From Nocardia panacis (GTDB lineage: Bacteria > Actinomycetota > Actinomycetes > Mycobacteriales > Mycobacteriaceae): DNA of 64,000 bases. The notes beneath the pieces were generated by a model that saw only the letters and a program-made list of their open reading frames with translations, had not been told where the DNA came from and searched no databases. Numbering within the stretch: position 1 is the stretch's first letter; every line of letters starts with the position of its first letter. The stretch covers positions 35,513-99,512 of the forward strand of contig NZ_QZFU01000024.1 in assembly GCF_003598715.1 (NCBI RefSeq), written 5' to 3'. Position numbers and translations under genes: made by a program. Of the stretch, positions 42,267 to 51,784 are shown one piece after another.

Positions 42267-45200
42267 TCACAGCAATTCCAGAAGGCTGTCCCGCACCGCA
42301 CCCGGCCCACCGACGCCGACGTACTGGATAGGCGCGTTTATCGTCGTGTTCCCGCGTCGGCCACCGGATTCGAGTGCGCCAACCATGCGGTCGAACAAAT
42401 CGGTTTGGCGTGGCGACAGCACGCGTTCCGGGCTGATGGTGTCTTTCGGCATGTAGCCCTTGCCGATAGCCACACCGCCCGAGTCGAACGAGTCGATTGC
42501 CGCGCCCGCGCCGATCGCAAGCCCGGACACCACCACAGCTGCCACACCCGACAGGGCCGCACCCACGACAGCACCGATCGCCGCACCGATAGCGGTACCG
42601 ATGCCGGGGATGATCGACCCGATCGCGGCACCGATAGCGGTCACTACCAGCGTGATCATGGCCGACAGAATCGCCGAGATGATCGGAATAAGGACGCTCG
42701 TGATCAGGTACCGCAGAACGGATTTGATCAGGGCGGTATTGAGGCGGTTCATCTCCTGAACCACCAGGTCACGGGAGGATTCGTTGCGCTGCATCAAATC
42801 CGCGGTGTCCGCGACGATTCGGCCGGTCGTGTCGAACGCGCTGGCCTGGTCGCCGCGTAGCCGCTTGATTTCGTCGTTGGTGTTGATCAGGTTGTCCCGA
42901 ATCTCGATACTGACGCCGGTCAGTCGCACGATGAGATCCGCCGCAATACCACCGGAGATGTCTTTGCCGAGCGTCCCTCGGGACCGGCCGACCTTTGAAT
43001 CCTGCTGTGCGAGGGCCGCATTGGCGATCTGCTGCGCGATCTGCTGGAACGCGGAGGTAGCGGCCTGCGCGACGCTCTGAACAGCTTTGCTGACCTCCGC
43101 GACCATATCGAACGCACTACCGGGCGCACCGAACGGCGACACTGCGCCAGGGCCGGGGTTGTTCCCGTCTGGAGTGGTCTGCGGCGTGATGCCATTGGCC
43201 GAAAGGTCGGCTATGGCACGGGTAGTGCGATTGGTACCGTCGACTACAGTTCCGAATCCCGTGCTGAGCCAGTCCTTTACGATGCCCAGCGCGGCATCGA
43301 ACGCGGACTGCATGATCGGAGCCAACACTCCGCCGGACACCCGTGTCGCGATATCGGCAAGCACGGCCTGCACCTGCTGGTTTTGCCGCTCAACCACCAA
43401 CTCCTTCGACGATTCGGTGCGCAGCACCAAGTCTCGGGTTTGGGCCGCGATCTGCCCCGCCTGCGTGATCGCCTCGGTGGTCTGCTGCTGGAATGGCGTA
43501 TCGGTCGGCCCGCGGCGCGCTTCGAGCTGCTGCACGCCGAGCAGCCGCGACAGCACTTCGATTCGCGAGGTGAACACGGCATTGGTCAGCAGATCGTGGT
43601 CGGCTGTACGGGGGCCGCCGCCCGCGATCTGCTGCAACGAACTGACGAGGGCATCGAACAGGCGAGTCTGTTCGGGGCTGAGCACACGCTCCGGGGCGAT
43701 GATGTCTTTCGGCATGTAGCCCTTGCCGACAGCCACACCGCCCGAGTCGAACGGGTTCAGCGCATTGAGCACCTGGCCGCCAACATCCTTGGCCTTCGCC
43801 CAGGCAGACGGCAACAGATCGGTGAGTCCATCCGCGAGGCCGGTTAGGTAGTGGACCGAGCCATCCTCGAACGTTTGAAGGAACCCAGGCGGCACCCGCC
43901 GCCACTCCGGCGGAGGCGGCCCCACCTCCGACTCCATACGGCGGCGGATCGGATCGAGCAAGCCGCGGACTACATCTGTGATCTTCCGGGCCAAGAAGCC
44001 ATGCTGATCGGACACAGACGGGCCGATACTCCCACCGCCCGCGCCTGGTTGGAAGAATCCGTTCGCGCCGATCGGTAGGTGATACACGCCAGCAAAGCTC
44101 AACGGGTTGGTGCCGGCCCCGTAGTGCACACCACCAAGAGCACCGCCGGACTCGGCGCGCATCGCGACCGGGATACCGAGCAGCGGCAGCGCACCGAGCA
44201 CGCCCGCTGTGTGGCCGCCGCCAGGGCCGCCGGGATCGTCGGTTACGCCGATGGTGAACCCGGCGTCTGCACCGCGCGTGAAGCCCTGCGGCCCCGCCTG
44301 CGGATAGCCAGCGAAAGATGATGTGGCCCAATAGCGTTGCCACGGATTCAAACCCAAGATCGTCGCCGCGACGCTGCCCATGAAACCGGAGCAGTCGAAG
44401 CTATCACCATCGAAGCGTGGCCCCGCCCACTGATAAGGCTTGCCGCTCTGCGCTCGCGCGAACTCATGGCCCTTGAGTAGTTGATACATCCACGGTTCCA
44501 CCGCGCCGCCATCGGCGAACTTCGGCTGCACCCGGTCGAAAAGCCCTTCTGGCGAGACATTGCCAATCCCCTTGGCGCGCACCGCCGCCCCGTACGCGTC
44601 CAGGTTGCCGCGCCCCAAATCGGTGATGATCCGGCCGTTGTCCCAGGCGAAAGGCACACCCCGCGCGATCATGTCGCGGATCGCGTACAAGATGTTCTGC
44701 CCGCCTGCTTTCAATACCTCGGCGGCGGTGACGACATGCTCACCGGTGGACAGCCACGCCGGAATACTGTCGGAGGTGCCCGAACCAGGACCGAACACTG
44801 AACCGCCCGAAGCGAATCCAAGTTGGACGGGCTGCATCTCCCCGACACCCGGCAAGAACTTCGCGACGGTATTCCAGGCTTTGAGCAGACCCTCATTCCA
44901 CACCGTGGACACCACGAACCGCACGGGATTCGCGGCGGCGTCGCGCAGCTTGCCCCAGATAGCGGCAATCCCGTCGACGCCGGTCTGGAACCAGCCCTTG
45001 AGCTTGTCCACCGCACTACCGAAACCCGGAACCAAAGTGTCAGAGAACCATCCGCGCACGGCGTCGATACCGGATTGCAGTTCACGCCACTGGCTGACCA
45101 CCTTGTCAACAGCCTCGCGCACCACGCCCTGCCAAGCCCCGATCAGCTCACCGATCCGACCGAGCACCACCTCGAACACGCCGCCCATGTCCCGTAGCTG

Positions 45201-47726
45201 ATTGCTGACCAGCGGCACCACCTGCGTCGCCAGCCAAGTCATGGAGTCGATCACCTTCGTGACGACGGGAGTAAGCCGGACGACGATATCGATCAACGGC
45301 GGCAAGACCTGCGCCGCCAGTTGTGCGAGCTGCGGCAGCAGCGGGACAACCGCGAGCAACAGATCAGCGAACGATTTGACGAGTTGAGGCAGTACCGGCG
45401 CGATCTGGGTCAGCGCGTCCGCCAACGCCTTCCCCAATATTGTTGCCACCTGCGCCAACACCGGAGCCACCTGCGCGATCACCGGCTGCATCTGCGCCGC
45501 CAAAGCCTGAATGACGGGTGTCAGCGCCGTAAACATCTGCGACAGAGCGGGTGCCAGGGCTTGCAGCACCACGGACAGGCTTTGTGCGATCACGGGCACG
45601 AGGGGAGCGACCGCCATCAGAAGATCAGCGAACGCCTTAGCTACAGGCCCCATCGCAGGCGCCAACGCATTCAGTGCGCCGATCAGTGCGTTGCCGACCG
45701 TGACCGCGATCTGCGCCAGTGGCCCGATCATCGGAGTCAACGCGCCCATCAGCGACCGCAGCAGCTCACCAATTACAGGCAGTACCGGCTGCAAACCGCT
45801 CGCCAGTGCCGAAATGAATCGCGCCAGATCAGGCATGATCGCGGTCAACGTGTTGGCGAACACGGCCCCCAGATCGCCCAGCGGACCCGCGATCATCGCG
45901 AACCCGTTGCCGAGCGCGGCCAGCATCGGCCCCACCGCAGGCAGTGCCCGATCCGCCAGAGTGAGCAGCCCTGTGGTGAATCCGCCGAGCAAAGGACCGA
46001 TGCCCTGGAGCATCGCGGACACGCCATTCAGCGCCCCGGACAGCAGCCCTGTTCTGGTGGCGTCGGAGAACGCCCGCCCGATGTTGTCGCCGATACCCGC
46101 GATCTGCTGCCCGATCCCGATCAGTGCCGGGGTTAGGGTGTGGAGGAAATCCAGCCATCCCTGCGTGGCTTCACCGGTCCCCATCCCCAAGCCGCGCAAC
46201 AAGTTCGTCGCACCCTGGAATGTGTCGGTCATGCCTTGGATGCCACGCTCGGTGCCAGCGAAGCGCAGTGCCGAGTCCGCCGCCTTGTTCAATTCCTGGC
46301 TGACACTGACCATTTGGGTTTTCAGTACCGGCAGGACACGCCCGGCTACATCAGTGAGGGTGTTGCCGAGATTCGCGAAAAGGCTGTCCTGCGTGGCGGT
46401 CTTCAAATCCATCAGGGCCGGTCGGATGCCGATGAACGCCCGCACGAACGCCTGCGCGTTCGGTGCCAATCGCGACATCGCCTGGTTGAAGTCCTGCACT
46501 GCCGAAGTGCCGCGCGCCTGCTCAAGTGCCAAGTCCCGCACGGCTTTCGCAGCATCACGTGCAGCGGTCGCCGCCTCGTGCTGAGCGTCGGCCAACTGTT
46601 CCTCGGCCCGTCTCTGCGCGTCCTTCGCGTTCCGGACCGCATCCGACCCCTCGATGCCCTTCTTCTGGGTGTCCGTGTTGTCCTGCTGCGCACGCGAGTT
46701 GTCTTTGACCGCCTGGTCATAGGACAACTGCGCCCGCTCCAGCCTTATGAGCGCCTGTTCATGGGCGGCCGGGTTGAATACGGTGTCGTTGACTTCTTTC
46801 TGCGCCTCACGCAGCCCGATCGCCGCTTCCTTCTGGCTGATCGTCGCCCCGCGCGCCCGCAGTGCCGCGTCCTCCAGATCACGACCGGCCTGCCGGTACG
46901 CGCGCCCCACATCTTCAGCGGCCCGCTGGGCATCCTTCTGTGCATCGGCAAGCGACCGCTGCGCGATCTGCGCCGAGTGCGCCGAATCTTTCACCCGATC
47001 CTGCGCGTCAGCTACGGCCCTGGCCCGGTCCGCGGCTTCCAGTGCTTGCTTCGGGCCATACTCGCCAACGGCGTTGGCCGCTTTGAGGGCGTCACCGAGG
47101 CCGTGTGTCCCGACCAGGGCGGTGGCTGCGAGACCGGCAGCCGCCGGTCCGACGGCGGACAGCGCACCCGCCAAGCCACTGACAAGACCGGCGGCGGCAC
47201 CGGCCGCGCCACCTATGCTGGCGATGATGGCCGTGACGCCGGAAAGCTTTGCGCCGGTGGCCGCGACAGACCCAAGCGAGGCACCGAGGCGTGTCAAAGT
47301 GCCGTCGGTGTCACCTCCGCGTCGGGCGGCACCGCCCGATACATGCTGCACGGCCTGTGTCGGCTGGTTCGCCGCCACCATCTGACCCATTGCGGCGTGA
47401 TCAACTTGTACCTGGATGTGCTGCACAATCGGGTGGGTCTCCCACTCGAGTTCGGTGTGCAGGGCGCGCACCTGCTCTCGTACACCGCCGTCATCGAGTC
47501 GGACCCTTTGCACGATCGGGCGAGCCTCGTACTCAAGGTCGATATGCAGGGCACGCACACGCTCCCTGACACCGTTGTCATCGACGTTGAAGGAGATGTT
47601 GAGCGGGTGGGCGTCCACCTGGAGCTGGACTCTGCGCATGGCCGCGATGACGACGGCGGACAGCTCGGCCTCGAACCCTCCGCCATCGGCGGTGATTGGG
47701 ATGCGGATTCCGCCCGGCGTCGTCAC
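42267..47726 (-). CDS. Tape measure protein with NlpC/P60-like peptidase domain
   Basis: A 1,819-residue tail length ruler. Residues 240-420 are a coiled coil (alanine/glutamine/arginine-rich), followed by long hydrophobic stretches (ALAPALSQMFTALTPVIQAL) that probably enter the host membrane. Near residues 1085-1200 a peptidase-like domain has candidate C1112 (FDCSGFMG) and H1172 (GGGHTAGVL), as in NlpC/P60 enzymes that cut the cell wall during DNA entry. The C-terminal third holds two copies of a DSGGVA-GKGYMPKD module. Only a short gap separates it from a gp10-like gene; no chaperone genes precede it. Confidence 0.9.
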   Translation of the reverse strand: MTTPGGIRIPITADGGGFEAELSAVVIAAMRRVQLQVDAHPLNISFNVDDNGVRERVRALHIDLEYEARPIVQRVRLDDGGVREQVRALHTELEWETHPIVQHIQVQVDHAAMGQMVAANQPTQAVQHVSGGAARRGGDTDGTLTRLGASLGSVAATGAKLSGVTAIIASIGGAAGAAAGLVSGLAGALSAVGPAAAGLAATALVGTHGLGDALKAANAVGEYGPKQALEAADRARAVADAQDRVKDSAHSAQIAQRSLADAQKDAQRAAEDVGRAYRQAGRDLEDAALRARGATISQKEAAIGLREAQKEVNDTVFNPAAHEQALIRLERAQLSYDQAVKDNSRAQQDNTDTQKKGIEGSDAVRNAKDAQRRAEEQLADAQHEAATAARDAAKAVRDLALEQARGTSAVQDFNQAMSRLAPNAQAFVRAFIGIRPALMDLKTATQDSLFANLGNTLTDVAGRVLPVLKTQMVSVSQELNKAADSALRFAGTERGIQGMTDTFQGATNLLRGLGMGTGEATQGWLDFLHTLTPALIGIGQQIAGIGDNIGRAFSDATRTGLLSGALNGVSAMLQGIGPLLGGFTTGLLTLADRALPAVGPMLAALGNGFAMIAGPLGDLGAVFANTLTAIMPDLARFISALASGLQPVLPVIGELLRSLMGALTPMIGPLAQIAVTVGNALIGALNALAPAMGPVAKAFADLLMAVAPLVPVIAQSLSVVLQALAPALSQMFTALTPVIQALAAQMQPVIAQVAPVLAQVATILGKALADALTQIAPVLPQLVKSFADLLLAVVPLLPQLAQLAAQVLPPLIDIVVRLTPVVTKVIDSMTWLATQVVPLVSNQLRDMGGVFEVVLGRIGELIGAWQGVVREAVDKVVSQWRELQSGIDAVRGWFSDTLVPGFGSAVDKLKGWFQTGVDGIAAIWGKLRDAAANPVRFVVSTVWNEGLLKAWNTVAKFLPGVGEMQPVQLGFASGGSVFGPGSGTSDSIPAWLSTGEHVVTAAEVLKAGGQNILYAIRDMIARGVPFAWDNGRIITDLGRGNLDAYGAAVRAKGIGNVSPEGLFDRVQPKFADGGAVEPWMYQLLKGHEFARAQSGKPYQWAGPRFDGDSFDCSGFMGSVAATILGLNPWQRYWATSSFAGYPQAGPQGFTRGADAGFTIGVTDDPGGPGGGHTAGVLGALPLLGIPVAMRAESGGALGGVHYGAGTNPLSFAGVYHLPIGANGFFQPGAGGGSIGPSVSDQHGFLARKITDVVRGLLDPIRRRMESEVGPPPPEWRRVPPGFLQTFEDGSVHYLTGLADGLTDLLPSAWAKAKDVGGQVLNALNPFDSGGVAVGKGYMPKDIIAPERVLSPEQTRLFDALVSSLQQIAGGGPRTADHDLLTNAVFTSRIEVLSRLLGVQQLEARRGPTDTPFQQQTTEAITQAGQIAAQTRDLVLRTESSKELVVERQNQQVQAVLADIATRVSGGVLAPIMQSAFDAALGIVKDWLSTGFGTVVDGTNRTTRAIADLSANGITPQTTPDGNNPGPGAVSPFGAPGSAFDMVAEVSKAVQSVAQAATSAFQQIAQQIANAALAQQDSKVGRSRGTLGKDISGGIAADLIVRLTGVSIEIRDNLINTNDEIKRLRGDQASAFDTTGRIVADTADLMQRNESSRDLVVQEMNRLNTALIKSVLRYLITSVLIPIISAILSAMITLVVTAIGAAIGSIIPGIGTAIGAAIGAVVGAALSGVAAVVVSGLAIGAGAAIDSFDSGGVAIGKGYMPKDTISPERVLSPRQTDLFDRMVGALESGGRRGNTTINAPIQYVGVGGPGAVRDSLLELL
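42441..42490. repeat. Internal direct repeat of the tape measure gene, copy 2
   Basis: A 50-base segment matching 43704-43753 at 49 of 50 positions. It codes for the GKGYMPKD module. Weaker similarity continues on one side. Confidence 0.85.
43704..43753. repeat. Internal direct repeat of the tape measure gene, copy 1
   Basis: Partner of the repeat at 42441-42490, 1,263 bases apart, in the same frame. It encodes the first copy of the DSGGVAVGKGYMPKD module. Confidence 0.85.
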
Positions 47727-47756
47727 CCGCGCACAATCACAAACCGGGGTGCAAGG

Positions 47757-48167
47757 TCAGAGCAGGTTTTCCCTGACCATCTCGTCGCGCACCGCCGACG
47801 ACAAGAACGCGTTCCCCCGGTATCCCGGATGCTGGACACGCCTCGCGAACACGATGTGACCGCCAACCTCGAACCGAAGCACCTGCGCCCGTCGCGGCAC
47901 GATCGTGTGCGGCGCGGTGCCGTCGTGCACCCATTTCGCATATCGCGCGGTCGCGAAAACTTCGGTGCGCACGGTCGGCCCTGCAACTCTGGTGTGGTCT
48001 CCGATCGTGGACCGCAAATGCCCGCTGCGGACATTCACGCGGTGTCGCGCCGTACGGGTGATCGCGCGCCCGATGTTCCGCATTCGCGGCGCAACAAGCA
48101 GCGCCGCCCGTTCAGCCGCATGGGAAGGCGGCACCCAGTCCAGGCGCGGGCGTATCCGGATACTCAC
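47757..48167 (-). CDS. Head-tail joining / tail completion protein (HK97 gp10-like)
   Basis: A 136-residue protein. The central VRSGHLRSTIGDHTRV, then TARYAKWVHDGTAPHTIVPR, match the HK97 gp10 group that closes the tail end. I chose GTG 48167, which overlaps the upstream stop by four bases; the longer frame has a poor N-terminus. It is followed directly by the tape measure gene. Confidence 0.75.
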   Translation of the reverse strand: MSIRIRPRLDWVPPSHAAERAALLVAPRMRNIGRAITRTARHRVNVRSGHLRSTIGDHTRVAGPTVRTEVFATARYAKWVHDGTAPHTIVPRRAQVLRFEVGGHIVFARRVQHPGYRGNAFLSSAVRDEMVRENLL

Positions 48168-48358
48168 TCGCTGGCCTTCGCCCGGCTCCGTCGCTTGGGG
48201 GCAGGAGCCGGTGGCACCTCGTCGTGGTGCCACCGCACTATCTGCACCACCCGCGATTCGACCAGCCCGCGCAACCGCTCGGTCCACTCCACCGTGTACC
48301 GGTCACCACGCCCGCACACATCCGAGTTGATGACGCCTTCGATCGTTACTTTCGCCAT
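48164..48358 (-). CDS. Small phage protein, 64 residues
   Basis: Starts at ATG 48358 inside the end of the upstream gene. One strand-rich section (MAKVTIEGVINSDVCGRGD, TVEWTERLRGLVESRVVQI) and a basic tail (PAPKRRSRAKASE). It overlaps both neighbours. Position between head-tail genes suggests a structural or assembly role; no family recognised. Confidence 0.65.
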   Translation of the reverse strand: MAKVTIEGVINSDVCGRGDRYTVEWTERLRGLVESRVVQIVRWHHDEVPPAPAPKRRSRAKASE

Positions 48359-48873
48359 TGGCCCTCCAGTTGTGCGTGTGCGAGCTGTGTCCAAGCGATG
48401 ACGAGTCCATCCGGCCCGAAAGGCTCACCCGCTCCCAGCGCCGTATCGGATGCGACCCCAGCCGCTTTCGCATCTGCCGTCGCCGCGCACAGGGCGCGGT
48501 CGATCCGCCAGGAGTCGTCCCACTGCACCGCCGCGATCTCCTCCAACTCGGCTGCACTGGCATCCAGGGCATGACAGCGGGCAATACCGGCCTCGATCGT
48601 CACCGCGGCTTGTGCCGCGCACCAGGCGGAGACCGATTCCGTTGGGAACTCTTCTGTGCGCCACCTGCGCACGAGACGCACCCATATATAAGGCCCACAG
48701 CCGGTGCACGAACCGGAGTCGGTGCCGACCCACGGCGGCGGGACCACTTCGGCCCCGGCCACGATCCACACCCGATCCGTGCCACCACCCAGCGGAGGCA
48801 CGGAAGCGTCCGGGCTGAATACCTGCCGGAGCCGTGTGACCGCGAGTCCGATGATCGTCGCTGCCGGATCCAT
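48346..48873 (-). CDS. Head-tail connector-region protein (possible tail terminator)
   Basis: A 175-residue protein from ATG 48873. It contains two cysteines close together (SGSCTGCGPYIWVRLVRRWRTEEFP) and a helical ARCHALDASAAELEEIA segment. The family commonly lies after the head-to-tail adaptor in nocardiophage genomes. The start overlaps the adaptor stop by one base. Tail terminator is a positional guess. Confidence 0.6.
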   Translation of the reverse strand: MDPAATIIGLAVTRLRQVFSPDASVPPLGGGTDRVWIVAGAEVVPPPWVGTDSGSCTGCGPYIWVRLVRRWRTEEFPTESVSAWCAAQAAVTIEAGIARCHALDASAAELEEIAAVQWDDSWRIDRALCAATADAKAAGVASDTALGAGEPFGPDGLVIAWTQLAHAQLEGQWRK

Positions 48874-49619
48874 CAGTAGCCGCTCCCCGTGTGGTCCGGA
48901 CTCAAGACGGCAGGCGGGAAGGCCAAGCGGTGTGGGTTTACTGCGGCTATCCACAGATCCACTTCGGGGATGCCCGTCTGCTTGTTGGAGAACAGCGCGC
49001 TCGGGTCGGCAACCTTCATCGAGACCCCTTGCCGCGCTATTGATTCCACCCCTCGCGGGAGCCTGCACTTCTCGCCCCGGCACGCATTCCAGAACTCCAG
49101 CGCGAGAATGCCCACCATCTGACCCGCGCCCGCAGGTGGGGCAGTGCCCTGCAAGTACTCCACCGACCATGTACCGGGCGATCCTGCCGGACGGTCCAGA
49201 TGCTGATCCGGCCACCGCCCCGACCGCGCGTAGAGGCGGTCACCCTCAAGCACCCAAACGCCGGAATCGACCACCGCGCCGTCGATCGTCACCCCGGTCA
49301 CCGTGCACACCGGGCCAGGCAGATGCACCACGCCAGGCCCGCCCACCTGGCAGGTTGGCCCGCACGCGCACACGACGTTGCGCCACACTCCCGCACCGAG
49401 TTCGGGATACCAGGACCAGCCCGGCAGCCAAAACAATGGCCTGTCGCGGTTGCGCGGGCACGGCCGGATAGTCCGCGGGCAGCACCCGAATTGGCGGCCG
49501 GTGAAACTCCACAGGATCGATACCGCCGTGTTGATCGCGCCCTGTAGCCGCACCTGATCATCCGGCGCGGTCACCACGGGCAGGCATGTCCTGTCCACGG
49601 GCCACGTGCACGCGCTCAT
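48873..49619 (-). CDS. Head-to-tail adaptor-like protein
   Basis: A 248-residue protein starting at ATG 49619. The opening CTWPVDRTCLPVV, then SILWSFTGRQFGCCPRTIRPCPR and a cysteine pair VCACGPTCQV, match adaptor proteins of actinophages that bind the portal ring. It begins the connector set of four genes leading to the tape measure. Usually this gene precedes the tail-tube gene; here it follows it. Confidence 0.68.
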   Translation of the reverse strand: MSACTWPVDRTCLPVVTAPDDQVRLQGAINTAVSILWSFTGRQFGCCPRTIRPCPRNRDRPLFWLPGWSWYPELGAGVWRNVVCACGPTCQVGGPGVVHLPGPVCTVTGVTIDGAVVDSGVWVLEGDRLYARSGRWPDQHLDRPAGSPGTWSVEYLQGTAPPAGAGQMVGILALEFWNACRGEKCRLPRGVESIARQGVSMKVADPSALFSNKQTGIPEVDLWIAAVNPHRLAFPPAVLSPDHTGSGY

Positions 49620-49650
49620 AGCCGGGACCGTAAGCCGCTGGGGTGCAACA

Positions 49651-50832
49651 TCACACCACGACGGCCGCCATGAAATCGTCCAGAGCGGCTGGCGGCTGCC
49701 CACCACCGGACACCCCGGAATCATCCTCGCCATGCAGGCCCGAAAAGTGGTTGCTCAATGGCGCCTGTGCCTCGGTGAAAGTGCCTTGCAGTAGGGGGTT
49801 GCTGTTGACGGACGCCGTATACACCGTGCCCTCGGCCCGTATCTCCATCACCGCGCCATCCGGAAACGCGCCACCGGTGCTGACATAGTCCGCGGTGCCC
49901 GTCGCGGCCTTGAAGCTCACGCCGTCGAGTGTGTAGATACAGATCCCCATCAGTGTCGCCGTGCACCAGAAGTGCACCCCCGCATGAACTCCGGGGTTCG
50001 CGCGCACAGCCACCGACAGCGAGGAATGCTCCGGCGAACGCCCGTGCCACCGGATTCGGGCGCGGGCGATCTGTGTGTCGCTTGGCAGCACGGCGGTGTG
50101 ATGCGCGAAGGAGACCGGCGAGGACGGTAGACCAACCGCGCACAGCTCGCCGTCGGACAGGTAGAGGGTTCCACCACCGCTGGTGACCCAATTCGGCCCC
50201 AACCGGACCGCGTTGAAGTCATCAAATACCGCGACGGACAACGGCACCGTATCCCTACCGTTGAAGTTGCGCAGGCCAGCGCTGTTGGTACTGCCGTACC
50301 TCTGGACGAACAGCCCGAGATAGCGGTGGTCGTCATCAGCCCACGTGGCGTCCAGCGCGCCGAGACCGGACCTGGTGCCGTTGACGTACACCCGCCACTG
50401 GTTGTCCTGGTCGACCTCAACCCGGATCACGGTGCCCGCTGTGATCGTCGCCGATTGGCTTTTCATCAGCGTGAATGTGCCATTGATGCCTCCACGCAAG
50501 ATGCCGAGCGCCCACTGTGTGGAGGCGACGGACAGGATGATCATGTCCGTCATGGTCGAGTTGCAGCGCAGCACCGCCCCCGCCGCCGCCGTGTTGTTCG
50601 GGGCGGTGCCGATCGTGAACTCCACACTTTGGTACGGCGTGCTCGTCGGAGTGTTGTAGATCGCCGCTCGACGCCCAGCGCCAGTGCCCTGGACAGCGAG
50701 CATTCTGCCGATGATGCCGAGATCTCCGCCGGTCTCCGTCCACGGCCCCAAATTGGTCGAATCCGCCCGGTCGAAGGTGTCGGAAAAGGAGACCGGCGGC
50801 GTGAAGGGCGGCTGCACGACGGCGACCCTCAT
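49651..50832 (-). CDS. Large beta-sandwich phage protein (two lectin/LamG-like units)
   Basis: A 393-residue protein with two similar halves. The first starts FSDTFDRADSTNLGPWTETGG and the second VFDDFNAVRLGPNWVTSGGG, each followed by strands typical of concanavalin-like sandwiches (WALGILRGGINGTF; WCTATLMGICIY). Such domains bind carbohydrate. It lies next to fibre-like genes, so it is probably a surface or tail spike component. It overlaps its upstream neighbour by four bases. Confidence 0.6.
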   Translation of the reverse strand: MRVAVVQPPFTPPVSFSDTFDRADSTNLGPWTETGGDLGIIGRMLAVQGTGAGRRAAIYNTPTSTPYQSVEFTIGTAPNNTAAAGAVLRCNSTMTDMIILSVASTQWALGILRGGINGTFTLMKSQSATITAGTVIRVEVDQDNQWRVYVNGTRSGLGALDATWADDDHRYLGLFVQRYGSTNSAGLRNFNGRDTVPLSVAVFDDFNAVRLGPNWVTSGGGTLYLSDGELCAVGLPSSPVSFAHHTAVLPSDTQIARARIRWHGRSPEHSSLSVAVRANPGVHAGVHFWCTATLMGICIYTLDGVSFKAATGTADYVSTGGAFPDGAVMEIRAEGTVYTASVNSNPLLQGTFTEAQAPLSNHFSGLHGEDDSGVSGGGQPPAALDDFMAAVVV

Positions 50833-51257
50833 ACCCGATGCCCCATGATCTCGGCGGCCAGGCCGACGCCCACGGTGGTCGAGTTGATCGCGGTCTGGTA
50901 CACGAATATCCGATCACCAGCCACGACACTCACATTCGGCATTGCCGCAATCGGCGAACTCACTGCGGCGGAACCCGACGACCCGGCGATGGTGTTGCCG
51001 CTGGCGGTGCCATTTAGCCGTAGCTCAGCGGTCGCGGCATCACCTGTTCCAGCGGTCGCGCACCAGTACCGCACCTTGTCGATGACCATGGCGCACGGGA
51101 CGACCCACGCTATGGCCAGGCGGCCAACACCGACGGAGTGGGTGCCGTCGTTCTGGTAGAGCATCATCCCGACCACCGAATCGGTGATCAGGATGTCCGC
51201 GTCGGAAAGCTCTCGGATCGCTCCCCCGACAGTGACCAGCGGCCTGCGAACGACCAT
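50829..51257 (-). CDS. Phage structural protein, 142 residues
   Basis: A beta-rich protein: MVVRRPLVTVGGAIRELSDAD, then AELRLNGTASGNTIAGSSG and VVAGDRIFVYQTAI. No enzymatic motif, signal or membrane segment. It overlaps both neighbours (one and four bases), inside the run of fibre-like proteins. Probably a virion surface component; family not recognised. Confidence 0.6.
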   Translation of the reverse strand: MVVRRPLVTVGGAIRELSDADILITDSVVGMMLYQNDGTHSVGVGRLAIAWVVPCAMVIDKVRYWCATAGTGDAATAELRLNGTASGNTIAGSSGSAAVSSPIAAMPNVSVVAGDRIFVYQTAINSTTVGVGLAAEIMGHRV

Positions 51258-51772
51258 CAGGCCAGCACCACCGGCTGCGATCCCTCGAAATTGATCGCGG
51301 TGGCCGAAACAGCGACACCGATGCGCTGCACCACATTTCCGGACCCGGAAGGCGCGATGCTGGTCGCGGTCCCGGCAGCAGCCGCCAGGAACACCGGGCC
51401 AGGAGTCGCACCCGTGACCGCCGTGTTCGGACCCTCGAAATACACGGTGGCGTTCGCGCCGGAGGCCACCGACGCCAGAACGAACCCGTGCGCATCCTTG
51501 CCCTGGGTGGTCGCGTCAGCCTTACGCACCTTCGCGCCGCCGGAGTTGTTCCACACGTTCACGAAGTCACCAGCGGCCAGGGCCTCGGATGCCGTGATGA
51601 TCGCGGTGTCCGCGCCGATCCCGGCGGGCATCATGGACGAGTCGAGTCGACCCGACCCGTCGAGCGCGGGAATCTTCCCGGCATCGGCAGCGCCCGCGGA
51701 CGCCTGAGCGGCGGCCTGCTCGGTGAGCTGCCCGGTCGCGGTATCGAGCTTGATGTACTTGTTGCCAGCCAT
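51257..51772 (-). CDS. Fibre-like virion surface protein
   Basis: A 171-residue protein starting at ATG 51772 behind AGGAG. An N-terminal anchor (MAGNKYIKLDTATGQLTEQ) is followed by a shaft (AGKIPALDGSGRLDSSMMP) and a compact C-terminal domain (GPVFLAAAAGTATSIAP, FEGSQPVVLA). This C-terminal domain is clearly related to the one in the next gene upstream. It could decorate the capsid or tail. Confidence 0.65.
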   Translation of the reverse strand: MAGNKYIKLDTATGQLTEQAAAQASAGAADAGKIPALDGSGRLDSSMMPAGIGADTAIITASEALAAGDFVNVWNNSGGAKVRKADATTQGKDAHGFVLASVASGANATVYFEGPNTAVTGATPGPVFLAAAAGTATSIAPSGSGNVVQRIGVAVSATAINFEGSQPVVLA

Positions 51773-51784
51773 GATTCGTGTCTC

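Noticed and set aside
46140..48401. A 753-residue plus-strand open frame across the tape measure start
   Set aside because: Antisense shadow; no motif, and it would overlap five well-packed phage genes.
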